Assembly: GCA_022837505.1 (NCBI GenBank)
Contig: JALHFZ010000007.1
Span: 1-40,641 of the forward strand
DNA length: 40,641 nt
From: Synergistaceae bacterium
GTDB lineage: Bacteria > Synergistota > Synergistia > Synergistales > Aminobacteriaceae
Reading direction: 5' to 3'
Each line of letters opens with the position of its first letter. Positions within the stretch are counted from its first letter, which is position 1. This document shows positions 17,337 through 25,440 of the stretch, in pieces. A model generated the notes under the pieces. It did no database searches. It had not been told where the DNA came from and saw nothing but the letters and a program-made list of their open reading frames with translations. Position numbers and translations under genes: made by a program.

Positions 17337-18378
17337 TGCGCACACCCCTCCGTCCGAAAAGTGCGAAGATCTTGTCCCAGGTGATCTCCCTCATCCCCAT
17401 GATCCCCTCGCTGCGGAAGAGGATGATCAGGATGAGCGCCAGGGAGAAGATGACCATCCGCATCCCCGGGATACCCGGTATTTCAAAGGAGCCCAGGATC
17501 AGGGGGTTCTCCACGATTCTGAGCCATTCGAGAAGGATCGTGATGACCACGCTCCCTATGAGGCTGCCCGTCAGTGAGCCGAGCCCCCCTGCCACGGTGA
17601 TCATCAGGACGTTGAAGGTCAGGGTGAAGACGAACATCTTGGGGTCGATGGTGGTGACGAGACTGGCCATGAGGGCACCGCCGATTCCGGCGAAGAAGGC
17701 CCCTATGGAGAAGGAGACCACCCTGTAGAAGAAGGTGTTCACCCCCATGTTCTTCGCGGCGATCTCGTCGTCCCGGATGGCCTTGAAGACGTTGCCGAAG
17801 TTGCTGTTCAGCAGGCGCACCATGAAGAAAAGGGTGAGGAGGAGCCAGCCGTAGTTCCACCAGAGATTCGCCGCGTTCGGTATCCCCTTGATCCCCAGGG
17901 CGCCGTTGGTGATGAAGCTGAGGTTGGTGAGGACCACCCGGATGATCTCCGCAAAGCCGAGGGTGGCGATGCCGAGATAGTCCCCACCGAGGCGGAGGAC
18001 CGGTACGGCGATGAGGAGACCGCACAGGGCCGCCGCAAGGCCCGCGAGAATGACGGCGATGAAGAAGGGTGCCTGTACGACCGAAAGGGGCCAGATGAGG
18101 GGCTCGAGGATCCACATGGTGGTCTTCTGGGCGGGGGAGAGGATGAGGAGGGAACAGACATAGGCGCCTATGGCCATGAACCCCGCATGCCCCAGGGAGA
18201 ACATCCCGGTGAAGCCGTAGATGAGGTTCAGGCTGAGGGCCAGGATGGCGTTGACCGCCACGAGGTTGAGCACCTGGATCTTGTATCCGTCGAGATTATC
18301 CTGGGCCCACCAGATGAAGGCAGCCCCTGCGGCGATGACAAGGCCGTTGAGGAGGAGGTTTCGCGTCCGGACGTTCAT
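17323..18378 (-). CDS. livM: Branched-chain amino-acid ABC transporter permease LivM
   Basis: 351 residues with about nine membrane segments. Typical LivM stretches are LALSLNLIYGFTGMFSLGHAGF near residue 45 and GINTFFYR-like GVNTFFYRVVSFSIGAFFAG in the second half. It forms the membrane channel with LivH. The start overlaps the livH stop by four bases (ATGA-type coupling). Confidence 0.95.
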   Translation of the reverse strand: MNVRTRNLLLNGLVIAAGAAFIWWAQDNLDGYKIQVLNLVAVNAILALSLNLIYGFTGMFSLGHAGFMAIGAYVCSLLILSPAQKTTMWILEPLIWPLSVVQAPFFIAVILAGLAAALCGLLIAVPVLRLGGDYLGIATLGFAEIIRVVLTNLSFITNGALGIKGIPNAANLWWNYGWLLLTLFFMVRLLNSNFGNVFKAIRDDEIAAKNMGVNTFFYRVVSFSIGAFFAGIGGALMASLVTTIDPKMFVFTLTFNVLMITVAGGLGSLTGSLIGSVVITILLEWLRIVENPLILGSFEIPGIPGMRMVIFSLALILIILFRSEGIMGMREITWDKIFALFGRRGVRNDNS

Positions 18379-19268
18379 ATCTTGTCCTCCAGCTTCTCAC
18401 CCATGAGCCCCGTGGGCTTCATGAGAAGGATGACGATGAGCAGGACGAAGGCGAAGGCATCCCTGTACCCCGAGAGGGTGGGAAAAAAGGCCACGGCCAT
18501 GATCTCGACGATTCCGAGGAACATGCCGCCGATGACGGCCCCCTGGATGGAGCCGATCCCTCCGAAGACGGCGGCGATGAAGGCCTTCAGGCCGGGGAAG
18601 AGTCCCATGAAGGGGTGGATCTGGGGGTATCGGAGGGCCCACATGATCCCCGAGGCGGCGGCGAGGGCTGAACCGATGCCGAAGGTGAAGGCGATGATCT
18701 TGTTCACCGAGACCCCCATGAGGCGGGTCGTCTCGATATCCTTGGATATGGCCCTCATGGCGAGGCCGGGCTTCGTTCTGTAGACGATCCACAGCAGCCC
18801 GAGGACGAGGGCAACGGTCACTATGGGGACGACGATGGCCAGGGGGAGGATGCGGACCTTGCCTATGATGATGACCTTCACGAGCCAGTCGGGGCGCATG
18901 ACGGGGCGGGGAAGGCCGGAGAAGACCACGAGGCTGAGGTTCTGAATGAAAAAGGAGACTCCGATGGCGCTGATGAGGGCGGAGATTCGCGGGGCGTTGC
19001 GGAGGGGCTTGTAGGCAATTCTGTCCACGAGGACGCCGCAGAGGGATGAAAGGGCTACGGCAAGGACGGCGGCGACTCCCCAGGGGAGCTTCAGAAGGGT
19101 GATGGCGAAGAAGACGAAGTACGCGCCGAGCATGAAGATTTCGCCGTGGGCGAAGTTGATCAGCCGAAGAATTCCGTAGACCATGGTGTATCCGATGGCG
19201 ATAAGGCCGTAGAGAGATCCGAGGGTGATGGCATTGAAAAGATGCTGGATGAACATGCTTCCGCTCAA
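18375..19268 (-). CDS. livH: Branched-chain amino-acid ABC transporter permease LivH
   Basis: 297 residues with about eight membrane segments. The N-terminus FNAITLGSLYGLIAIGYTMV and LRLINFAHGEIFMLGAY are the LivH signature. I take the TTG at 19268 because an AGGGGGA site lies 7-8 bases upstream. The ATG at 19256 has only a poorly spaced GCGGA; the two proteins differ by four residues. A hairpin in the 93-base gap after livK probably lowers its expression relative to the binding protein. Confidence 0.95.
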   Translation of the reverse strand: MSGSMFIQHLFNAITLGSLYGLIAIGYTMVYGILRLINFAHGEIFMLGAYFVFFAITLLKLPWGVAAVLAVALSSLCGVLVDRIAYKPLRNAPRISALISAIGVSFFIQNLSLVVFSGLPRPVMRPDWLVKVIIIGKVRILPLAIVVPIVTVALVLGLLWIVYRTKPGLAMRAISKDIETTRLMGVSVNKIIAFTFGIGSALAAASGIMWALRYPQIHPFMGLFPGLKAFIAAVFGGIGSIQGAVIGGMFLGIVEIMAVAFFPTLSGYRDAFAFVLLIVILLMKPTGLMGEKLEDKI

Positions 19269-19296
19269 AAGAGGTTCCCCCTCACTTCAAGAAAAT

Positions 19297-19325
19297 GGAG
19301 GGCTGAGGCATAACCTCCGCCCTCC
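19297..19325 (-). terminator. livK-livH intercistronic hairpin (probable leaky terminator)
   Basis: A 7-bp GGAGGGC/GCCCTCC stem continues past one mismatch into a 4-bp inner stem with a 5-base loop. On the minus strand ATTTTCTT follows. Such hairpins after solute-binding-protein genes protect or over-represent the first cistron. That role is inferred from position. Confidence 0.6.
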
Positions 19326-19361
19326 GGAATGCACGGATTTTTCCCGAGGCGGTTCTCTTTC

Positions 19362-20495
19362 TTACATCTCGGGTTCGACGGTTCCGATGAATACCTTCTT
19401 GCCGTCTTTGATCTGGACGATCCCCACGGGGCTCTCAGCGTCGTGGGTGGCGTTGATGGTCTTGTTTCCGGTGACCCCCGGGAATCCCGTGGTCTTCTCG
19501 AGAGCCGTGCGGATTGCCTCCGGCTCGGCGGAGCCGGCGGTCTTGATGGCGTTGATGATGAGCATGTAGGAGTCGTAGCCGAGGGCTGCGTTGACGTTGG
19601 GGTCCTTCTCGGGGTGAAGCTTCTTCCAGTTCTCCGTGAAGGTGGAGGCGATGGGGCTCATATCCGTCATGGAGGGGTCATAGGGGAAGGTCGTGTGGAT
19701 GAACCCTTCCACAGCGTCGCCGCCGATCTTGACGATCTCGGGGTTGTCCATGGCGTCGCCGCCCATGATCTGGAACTCCGCTCCCAGTTCCCGGGCCTGC
19801 TTCATGATGATGGCCCCTTCGGCGAAGTCGGCGGGGATGTAGAGAAGGTCGGGCTTCTTGCTGATGATCTCAGTGAGCTGGGCGGTGAAGTCCTGGTCGC
19901 CCGAGTTGTACTTGAGTTCGGAGACGATCTCGCCGCCGAGTTTCTTGTAGGACTGCTTGAAGAAGCTGCCGAGGCCGACGCAGTAGTCATTGGAGACGTC
20001 GATGAGGAGGGCGGCCTTCTTCATGCCGAGATTCTTGATGGCGTAGGTTGCAGCGCCCGCTCCCTGGTAGGGGTCGATGAAGCATGCCCGGAAGACGTAT
20101 TTCTTCCCCTGGGTGACGAGGGGGTTGGTGCAGGAGGTGCCCATCATGGGGATCTTCGCGGCTTCGGCCACTTCTCCGCCGGACATGGCGAGGGAGGAGC
20201 CGTAGGTTCCGATGACCGCGACAACCTTGTCCCGCTCGACGAGGCGCTTCACGGCGTTGGCCGCTTCAACCTTGTCGGTCTTGTTGTCCACGACGATAAG
20301 CTCAACTTTCTTTCCGAGGACCTCCGGTACTTCCTTGTGGGCCATCTGAACCCCTTCGAGCTCGAGCTGCCCTCCGAAGGCAGTTCTGCCCGTCAGGGGA
20401 AGATACACGCCGATCTTGATCGTATCTTCCGCCAGAGCCGTTCCAGTGAGAACAAAAATGAGCAGAACCGTGAGCAGTACATGGCGCAACTTCAT
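19362..20495 (-). CDS. livK: Branched-chain amino-acid periplasmic binding protein LivK
   Basis: 377 residues from the ATG at 20495, which has GGAGGAGG upstream. Signal peptide 1-~22 (HVLLTVLLIFVLTGTALA, probable cleavage after ALA). The mature part is a type 1 periplasmic-binding fold: TIKIGVYLPLTGRTAFGG at the start, VIGTYGSSLAMSGGEVAEAA and GYDSYMLIINAIKTAGS later. Captures leucine-type or related amino acids for LivHMGF. First gene of the operon, with its own promoter. Confidence 0.95.
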   Translation of the reverse strand: MKLRHVLLTVLLIFVLTGTALAEDTIKIGVYLPLTGRTAFGGQLELEGVQMAHKEVPEVLGKKVELIVVDNKTDKVEAANAVKRLVERDKVVAVIGTYGSSLAMSGGEVAEAAKIPMMGTSCTNPLVTQGKKYVFRACFIDPYQGAGAATYAIKNLGMKKAALLIDVSNDYCVGLGSFFKQSYKKLGGEIVSELKYNSGDQDFTAQLTEIISKKPDLLYIPADFAEGAIIMKQARELGAEFQIMGGDAMDNPEIVKIGGDAVEGFIHTTFPYDPSMTDMSPIASTFTENWKKLHPEKDPNVNAALGYDSYMLIINAIKTAGSAEPEAIRTALEKTTGFPGVTGNKTINATHDAESPVGIVQIKDGKKVFIGTVEPEM

Positions 20496-20537
20496 TGTAA
20501 AGTCCCTCCTCCTGTGTGATGAGATCATTCCGACAAA

Positions 20538-20543
20538 ATTATA
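20538..20543 (-). promoter_or_regulatory. -10 box of probable livK promoter
   Basis: Consensus TATAAT on the minus strand, 42 bases upstream of the livK ATG. No convincing -35 hexamer sits 16-18 bases upstream, so the promoter may need an activator. Confidence 0.45.
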
Positions 20544-20590
20544 CACAATAAAAGGGCAAACCGGAAGTACTTCAATTCACAGACCCTTCG

Positions 20591-20603
20591 ATACATAATG
20601 TAT
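20591..20603. repeat. Perfect 13-base palindrome upstream of the livK promoter
   Basis: ATACATAATGTAT is a perfect inverted repeat centred about 57 bases upstream of the livK -10 box and 12 bases past the nrdD stop. It could be an operator; no regulator is identified. Confidence 0.35.
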
Positions 20604-20614
20604 TTTGCTGATGA

Positions 20615-22744
20615 TCAGCCGACGGCCACCCTCAGTCTGTCCCGCAGTTCGGCCCGTTTTCCGCCGTTCCAGCTCGAGGTGCGGGTAAAGTATCCGGTTA
20701 TACGGGTTATTCCGTCCACGTCGGAGGAGCCGCAGGCGGCGCACTTTTCCAGCAGCCCCCGGCTCACCCGGCCGCAGAGGTTGCAGAGGGTGAATTCGGG
20801 GCTGAAGGCCACCTGGGCATTCTCTGAGGCAAGAAAAATCTTCCGGACGAAGGAGGCCAGGGCCTGTCCGTCGGGACGGTGCTCCCCCATCCAGACGTGG
20901 GTGATCGCTCCGGCGGAGATGAGGGGGTGGAACCTCCCCTCCTCGAGGACCTTCACTGCGGGGTCCATGGGGACGGAATAGGGGTAGTGGCTGCTGTTGG
21001 TGTAGTAGACCTCCCCCGTATCGGGGCTTCCCTTCACCACGTCCCGGGCCCCGGGCCATTCCTTCAGATCGAGCCGGGCGAACCGGTAGGCGGTGCTCTC
21101 GGCGGGGGTCTGCTCGAGGACGATGGAAAGGCCGTGCTCCTCGGAGAGGGCCTGGCATTTGAGGTTCATGTACTGCACCGTCGCCAGGGCGAGGTTCCGG
21201 GCCTCCTCCGATTCGTGAAGCTGCGAGCCGGTCATGACCTGCACCATTTCGTTGATGCCGAGGATTCCGATAAGATATTTCGCCTTGGAGAGGCGCAGAT
21301 AGGGTTCTCCGTCGTGGTCCATGCACAGGAGGGAGAGGGGACCCTTCTTTCCGAGGGCGAGGATGTCGGAGATGAATTTCTTCTTCCTGAGGTGGGCCTG
21401 GGCGGCGATCTCCATGAAGCGGTCCACCTGGTCGAAGAGGACCTCCCGGTCGCCTCCGGACCGGCAGGCGTATCTGGGAAGGTTGAGGGTCACGTTCTGG
21501 AGGGCGCAGAAGCGGAGCTTCCAGGGGGTGGCGGCGTCGAGGAGGTCTGCCTCGTCAAGCTCGAAGCTCAGGCGGCAGCACTCGGAGAGCTTCACCACGT
21601 CCCCCCGGTCGAAGACGAAATAGGTGTTCCCCTTCTCGGCGGAGAGTTCGCAGGCGAGGGCGAGCATCTCCTCCCACCCATCCTCCCGGAAGAAGTCCTC
21701 CGTGATGTGGAGCAGGGGCTTGGGGAAGAAGAAGGGCTGCCCCCGGCTGTCCCCTTCGAGGTAGACGGCGAAGAGGGCCCTGAGGAAGGCCTTCGACTCG
21801 GCGGCGTACTCGCCGTAGGTCCTCCCCGTCTCCACCCCTCCGGGGCCGATGGCCGGCACGTTCCGGAAATGTTTCGGCACCTCGTAGTAGAGATTGATGT
21901 CCGTGAAGGCCACCTGTCCTCCCCTGCCGCCGGCGAGCTGGTTGAACTCGAAGATGAGCATCTGGGCGAGCTGGCGGATCCGTTCCTCCGAAAGCCCCGT
22001 GAGGTAGGGGGCGAAAAAGGTGTTGACGGCGTCCCAGCCGATGGCCCCGGCAAAGTTGTTCTGCAGAACGGAGGTCATCTTGAGGAGATGGGCCAGGAGG
22101 ACGTCGGGGTGCCGGGCGGGGGATGAGATGCTCGTGATGGAGGGCAGATTCAGGCCGTACTTCGCCACATAGGCCATGCTCTGGCCTGAGCAGTAGGGGC
22201 GGTTGACCATGCCGAGATCGTGGAGATGGATGTCCCCCGAGAGGTGGGCGTCCGCCGTCTCCTTCGAGAAGACCTTCGTCAGGGCGTACTGCTTCAGGGC
22301 CATCTCGGCGATGGAGAGGTTGATTGACTCGGGGTTATGGGTGGTGTTGCTGTTCTCCCTGTTGGGGTTGAGCATCATGGTCTCGAGGTCATGAAGGGGG
22401 ATGCCGATGCGGCTGTGGTCCTTGAGCTTGGCGTCGAGCCCCCGCTGAAAGAGCTTCACGTTCACGAGGTCCCGGACTATCCCCGTGGAGACCCGGTCCC
22501 TCCCCCACCGGAGGAGATCCGACTCCACATCGGCGGCGATCTCGCCGGCGAGCCCGGGCTCCACTCCCGCCTCCTTCACCAGGGCGTCCCGGATCCGCCC
22601 GGCATGCCAGGGGTGGGTCTCCTCATGGGCCAGGGCGTCCACCATGAGGGCAAGATCCGTGGACTCCCCCCGGGGGGCGAACATGACCATCTGGCGGGAA
22701 GGGGAATCAAGGGGAGGGAGTACCTCTTTTTCAGTGTTCTTCAT
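20615..22744 (-). CDS. nrdD: Anaerobic (class III) ribonucleoside-triphosphate reductase
   Basis: Glycyl-radical enzyme that reduces ribonucleotides to deoxyribonucleotides without oxygen. 709 residues from the ATG at 22744, preceded by AAAGGAGG. The N-terminal ~110 residues are a regulatory region resembling a diverged ATP-cone. The catalytic barrel contains PYCSGQSMAYVAKYGLNLPS and GGRGGQVAFTDINLYYEVP. Near the C-terminus are the zinc site (CNLCGR..CAACGS) and the glycyl-radical loop RITGYFT. Its activase NrdG is not in this window. The start overlaps the nrdR stop by 14 bases, so reductase and repressor are coupled. Confidence 0.93.
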   Translation of the reverse strand: MKNTEKEVLPPLDSPSRQMVMFAPRGESTDLALMVDALAHEETHPWHAGRIRDALVKEAGVEPGLAGEIAADVESDLLRWGRDRVSTGIVRDLVNVKLFQRGLDAKLKDHSRIGIPLHDLETMMLNPNRENSNTTHNPESINLSIAEMALKQYALTKVFSKETADAHLSGDIHLHDLGMVNRPYCSGQSMAYVAKYGLNLPSITSISSPARHPDVLLAHLLKMTSVLQNNFAGAIGWDAVNTFFAPYLTGLSEERIRQLAQMLIFEFNQLAGGRGGQVAFTDINLYYEVPKHFRNVPAIGPGGVETGRTYGEYAAESKAFLRALFAVYLEGDSRGQPFFFPKPLLHITEDFFREDGWEEMLALACELSAEKGNTYFVFDRGDVVKLSECCRLSFELDEADLLDAATPWKLRFCALQNVTLNLPRYACRSGGDREVLFDQVDRFMEIAAQAHLRKKKFISDILALGKKGPLSLLCMDHDGEPYLRLSKAKYLIGILGINEMVQVMTGSQLHESEEARNLALATVQYMNLKCQALSEEHGLSIVLEQTPAESTAYRFARLDLKEWPGARDVVKGSPDTGEVYYTNSSHYPYSVPMDPAVKVLEEGRFHPLISAGAITHVWMGEHRPDGQALASFVRKIFLASENAQVAFSPEFTLCNLCGRVSRGLLEKCAACGSSDVDGITRITGYFTRTSSWNGGKRAELRDRLRVAVG

Positions 22745-23213
22745 TTCGGAATACCTCCTTTTCACCCATGAGGCGGGCTATTTCATGCTGAAAGCTTTCA
22801 AGATCGGTGAACTCCCGGTAGACGGAGGCGAAGCGGACGTAGGCCACCTGGTTTATCTTCTTGAGCCCCTCCATGATCCGCTGGCCGATCTCGGCTCCGG
22901 GAACTTCTCCGTACCCCTCGGCCTTCAGATCGTCCTCGATCTTCGAGGCGAGGTCCTCTATCTGCTCGAGGGAGACGGGGAGCTTTTCACAGGCCCTGCT
23001 GATCCCCCGGATAATTTTGTCCCGGGCGAAGGCCTCCCTGCTGCCGTCCTTTTTTATGACCCGGAGGGGGCGCTTTTCCTCGGTTTTTTCATAGGTGGTG
23101 AAACGGACCTGGCACTCGGGACACTCCCGGCGCCGTCGGACGATCCGTCCCTCGTCGGCTGTCCGGGTCTCGATGACCCGGGTCTCCATGGCTCCGCAGG
23201 CTGGGCATTTCAT
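22731..23213 (-). CDS. nrdR: Transcriptional repressor NrdR
   Basis: 160 residues from the ATG at 23213 with GGAGG 7 bases upstream. An N-terminal zinc ribbon (MKCPACG..R-R-R-R-E-C-P-E-C) is followed by an ATP-cone (PLRVIKKDGSREAFARDKI). NrdR senses ATP/dATP and represses ribonucleotide reductase genes. Directly upstream of nrdD and translationally linked to it, so autorepression of the pair is likely. Confidence 0.96.
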   Translation of the reverse strand: MKCPACGAMETRVIETRTADEGRIVRRRRECPECQVRFTTYEKTEEKRPLRVIKKDGSREAFARDKIIRGISRACEKLPVSLEQIEDLASKIEDDLKAEGYGEVPGAEIGQRIMEGLKKINQVAYVRFASVYREFTDLESFQHEIARLMGEKEVFRNEEH

Positions 23214-23233
23214 GGGCAAACCTCCTACATGTA

Positions 23234-23262
23234 GTATAACGGGTTGTATGATAACGCAATAT
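23234..23262 (-). promoter_or_regulatory. Candidate nrdR promoter/operator region
   Basis: Minus strand TATACT (23239-23234) could be a -10 box 21 bases before the nrdR ATG. Direct repeats of ATAACG (plus strand 23236-23241 and 23251-23256) lie 15 bases apart over it. No good -35 is visible. NrdR often binds paired boxes in this position, but the sequence is not a clear match. Confidence 0.3.
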
Positions 23263-23353
23263 CTGGGGTTTTGCCAGAGGGATTACATCTTATTCCTTTC
23301 ACATCTTTCGGCCCATAAAAAATCGCCCAAAAAATTTCAGGAATAAAAAGGAC

Positions 23354-23376
23354 AAAAAAAGCCGGGTTTCCCCGGC
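23354..23376 (-). terminator. Rho-independent terminator of the hrcA-yqeY operon
   Basis: On the minus strand GCCGGG pairs with CCCGGC over a short AAA-type loop and is followed by TTTTTTT (23360-23354), about 29 bases past the yqeY stop. It closes the long heat-shock operon. Confidence 0.88.
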
Positions 23377-23404
23377 CTGTTCGGTCTGTATGTATCTCTG
23401 CGCT

Positions 23405-23869
23405 TTACTCTGAAAGGGACTGAAGATACCGCTGAACCTTGGTCTTTACGCGGTTCCCCTCCGCCCGCCCCTTCACGAGGGCCATGACTCTTCCCATGAC
23501 TTTTCCCGTGTCCTTCGGGCCGGCAGCCTTGGCTTCAGCGGCGCTCTCCTCGATTATGCGCTCCAGTTCCCGGTCGCTGAGCTGTTCGGGAAGATAGGTC
23601 TCGAGAAAAAGGGCTTCCCTGAGCTCAGCCTCCGCCCGGGGGGCGGCCCCGACGGCGGCATACTGCTCGGAGGCCTCTCTCCGCTGCTTCACCAGTTTCT
23701 GAATCCTGGTGATGATCTCCTCCTCGGAGAGGTCGCCCTTGTGCCCCTTTTCGCTCGAGGCCATCTGAAGGTCGGCCTTCAGCATCCGCAGGGAGGAGAG
23801 TTCCATCTCCCTGCGCTGCTTCATGGCTGTCAGAAGGTCATCGGAGATTCTTTTTTCGAGGTCTTTCAC
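23405..23869 (-). CDS. yqeY: GatB/YqeY domain protein
   Basis: 154 residues, helical throughout. It starts MKDLEKRISDDLLTAMKQRR and contains LSSLRMLKADLQMASSEK, GDLSEEEIITRIQKLVKQRREA and LFLETYLPEQLSD, with KDTGKVMGRVMALVKGRAEG near the end: the YqeY family, related to the GatB tail of tRNA-dependent amidotransferases. Its role is not firmly established, though it co-occurs with rpsU in many bacteria, as here (6-base gap). Last gene of the hrcA operon. Confidence 0.93.
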   Translation of the reverse strand: MKDLEKRISDDLLTAMKQRREMELSSLRMLKADLQMASSEKGHKGDLSEEEIITRIQKLVKQRREASEQYAAVGAAPRAEAELREALFLETYLPEQLSDRELERIIEESAAEAKAAGPKDTGKVMGRVMALVKGRAEGNRVKTKVQRYLQSLSE

Positions 23870-23875
23870 CGAAAA

Positions 23876-24064
23876 TTACCTCCTCGACTTTGTCCGTCTT
23901 TTCCTTGCGGCCTCAGCCCGCTTCGTTTTCTTTGCCTCACTGGGTTTCTCATAATGCTCTCTCTTCCGGACTTCCCGAAGGGTCCCTACCTTGGACACTT
24001 CCCGTTTAAACCGCCTGAGAGCGTCATCGAGGGATTCGTTATCTCTTCGAACGACAGTAGTCAT
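23876..24064 (-). CDS. rpsU: Small ribosomal subunit protein bS21
   Basis: 62 residues, very basic. It starts MTTVVRRDNESLDDALRRFK and ends EAARKRRTKSRR, the bS21 pattern. I choose the ATG at 24064; an in-frame ATG at 24070 sits only 1-2 bases from the AAGGGGGG site, which suits 24064 better. bS21 aids start-site selection on the 30S subunit. Found between the HIT gene and yqeY. Confidence 0.94.
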   Translation of the reverse strand: MTTVVRRDNESLDDALRRFKREVSKVGTLREVRKREHYEKPSEAKKTKRAEAARKRRTKSRR

Positions 24065-24095
24065 CACCATTCCCCCCTTTCTTTGCCACAGGAAT

Positions 24096-24446
24096 CTACC
24101 CCGGTGGCCAGCGGAAATTGCGTCCCGCCAACAGGTGGATATGAAGGTGGGGAATCGTCTGTCCTCCTTGCACTCCGCAGTTTGTCACAAGACGGTACCC
24201 CTTGTCGTTGAGACCCATACGGGAGGCCGTCTCTGCGGCGCAATTCATGACTTTCGACCACACTTCTGGGTTCTGGACGGCAGCGGCAGATTCAATGTGC
24301 TCCCGGGGGATGATCAAAAGATGTACAGGAGCCTGAGGAGCCACGTCCTGAAAGACGACGGTGAAGTCATCTTCGTAGACGATCTCCGCAGGGACCTCCC
24401 CTGAAGCTATTCCGCAAAAAAGACACTTTCCGTCCAAAAATCCCAC
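24096..24446 (-). CDS. HIT family nucleotide hydrolase/transferase
   Basis: 116 residues. Zinc-type N-terminus KCLFCGIASGEVPAEIVYED and C-terminal histidine triad IPHLHIHLL, as in the HinT/PKCI branch that hydrolyses purine nucleoside phosphoramidates. The start is uncertain: GTG at 24446, or the TTG at 24437, which is better spaced from a GAGGTGG site. It begins about 18 bases after the J-HEAT gene. HIT genes often sit near rpsU-yqeY, which fits. Confidence 0.92.
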   Translation of the reverse strand: MGFLDGKCLFCGIASGEVPAEIVYEDDFTVVFQDVAPQAPVHLLIIPREHIESAAAVQNPEVWSKVMNCAAETASRMGLNDKGYRLVTNCGVQGGQTIPHLHIHLLAGRNFRWPPG

Positions 24447-24464
24447 CTCACTGCTTTTAGTATT

Positions 24465-25439
24465 TTATACCAGATTTTCAGCCCGCACAATAGACCCGGC
24501 CCAAACTCGCACAGCCGCCCCAGGATGACCGGAGGAAAGGGAACGGATCCTCCCTGCCGTCCAGGGGGGCGCCCCCCGAAGACGGAGAAGACGGAGGAGG
24601 GGGACGAGAATTTCCTCCTCCCCCCTCTTGAGCAGCCTGAGAAGGGTGAGTTCATCCGGAAGGGACGGGGAGCTCCAGGCTCCGAGGGCCCTTGAAAGGA
24701 CGGAGGGAGCGGGGTGAAAGAGCATTTTCTGAAGGAGGTCGTCCTTTCCGGGAAATCTCCGGATGCGGCGGAGAAGCTCCAGGGCCGCCCTTTCGGAGAG
24801 GAGGGGGGCATTTGAGCAGAGGATCTCCGAAAGGGCATATCGCTGCTCCTCCCTGAGGTTCTGCAGAAGAAGCCCCTCCACCGTCTCGTCGTCGGAGGGC
24901 CACCGCCGGGCCATTTCGAGGAGGATTGCAAAAACCTCCTTCTCCTCCCCCCTTTTTCCCAGGGAGGCGAGGGCCAGGAGGCGCACCCCCGGAAGGGAGC
25001 CGAGGAGGCGGAGCCTCAGGGATGAAAGATCCTCCTCCCTCCGGGAGGGGGTGCTGAAGAGGCGGGTCACGGCGATCTCCGCCTCGACGAGGGCCTTCTC
25101 GAGGAGGAGTTCCCGGACCCGGAGGGAATCAGAGGGAGTCTCCCCGGAGGGAGGTTTTTTCCTGTCCGTCTTTTTTCTCCAGAAATGTGACCGGGGCTTT
25201 TTTTCTTCTTTTCGAGGGGGTTTTCTCAGCAGTTCCCCGATCTCCTCGGGGGTCGCCCTCCGAAGGAGGGCATAGGCCCCGGCGATCCGCTCGAAACGGG
25301 CGGCATGCTTTGAACCGGCCACATCGGGGTGGCATGTCAGGGCAAGCCTCCGGAAGGCGGACCGGATATGCCCCGGGTCGTCCCCCGGCTTCACCCCGAG
25401 AATATCAAAGCTCTCCGCAAGGTCGAGGGGAAGCCCCAT
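24465..25439 (-). CDS. J-domain protein with C-terminal HEAT-like helical region
   Basis: 324 residues from the ATG at 25439, one base after the stop of the Hsp70-like gene, so the two are translated as a pair. A J domain covers about 9-65, with FDILGVKPGD, RLALTCHPDVAG carrying the essential HPD (37-39) and FERIAGAYALLR. A charged Lys/Arg-rich linker (about 70-105) follows. There is no G/F region, zinc finger or DnaJ C-terminal domain. From about 108 to 324 the sequence is helix after helix with HEAT-like spacing (GVRLLALASLGKRGEEKEVF, SVLSRALGAWSS, EEEILVPLLRLLRLRG). The inferred role is to recruit and stimulate the neighbouring Hsp70-like protein on a specific client bound by the repeats. 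No characterised relative comes to mind. Confidence 0.7.
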   Translation of the reverse strand: MGLPLDLAESFDILGVKPGDDPGHIRSAFRRLALTCHPDVAGSKHAARFERIAGAYALLRRATPEEIGELLRKPPRKEEKKPRSHFWRKKTDRKKPPSGETPSDSLRVRELLLEKALVEAEIAVTRLFSTPSRREEDLSSLRLRLLGSLPGVRLLALASLGKRGEEKEVFAILLEMARRWPSDDETVEGLLLQNLREEQRYALSEILCSNAPLLSERAALELLRRIRRFPGKDDLLQKMLFHPAPSVLSRALGAWSSPSLPDELTLLRLLKRGEEEILVPLLRLLRLRGAPPWTAGRIRSLSSGHPGAAVRVWAGSIVRAENLV

Positions 25440-25440
25440 G

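Noticed and set aside
20605..20625. Terminator at the end of nrdD
   Set aside because: Only a 5-bp stem with a 3-base loop and no T-run; too weak to call.
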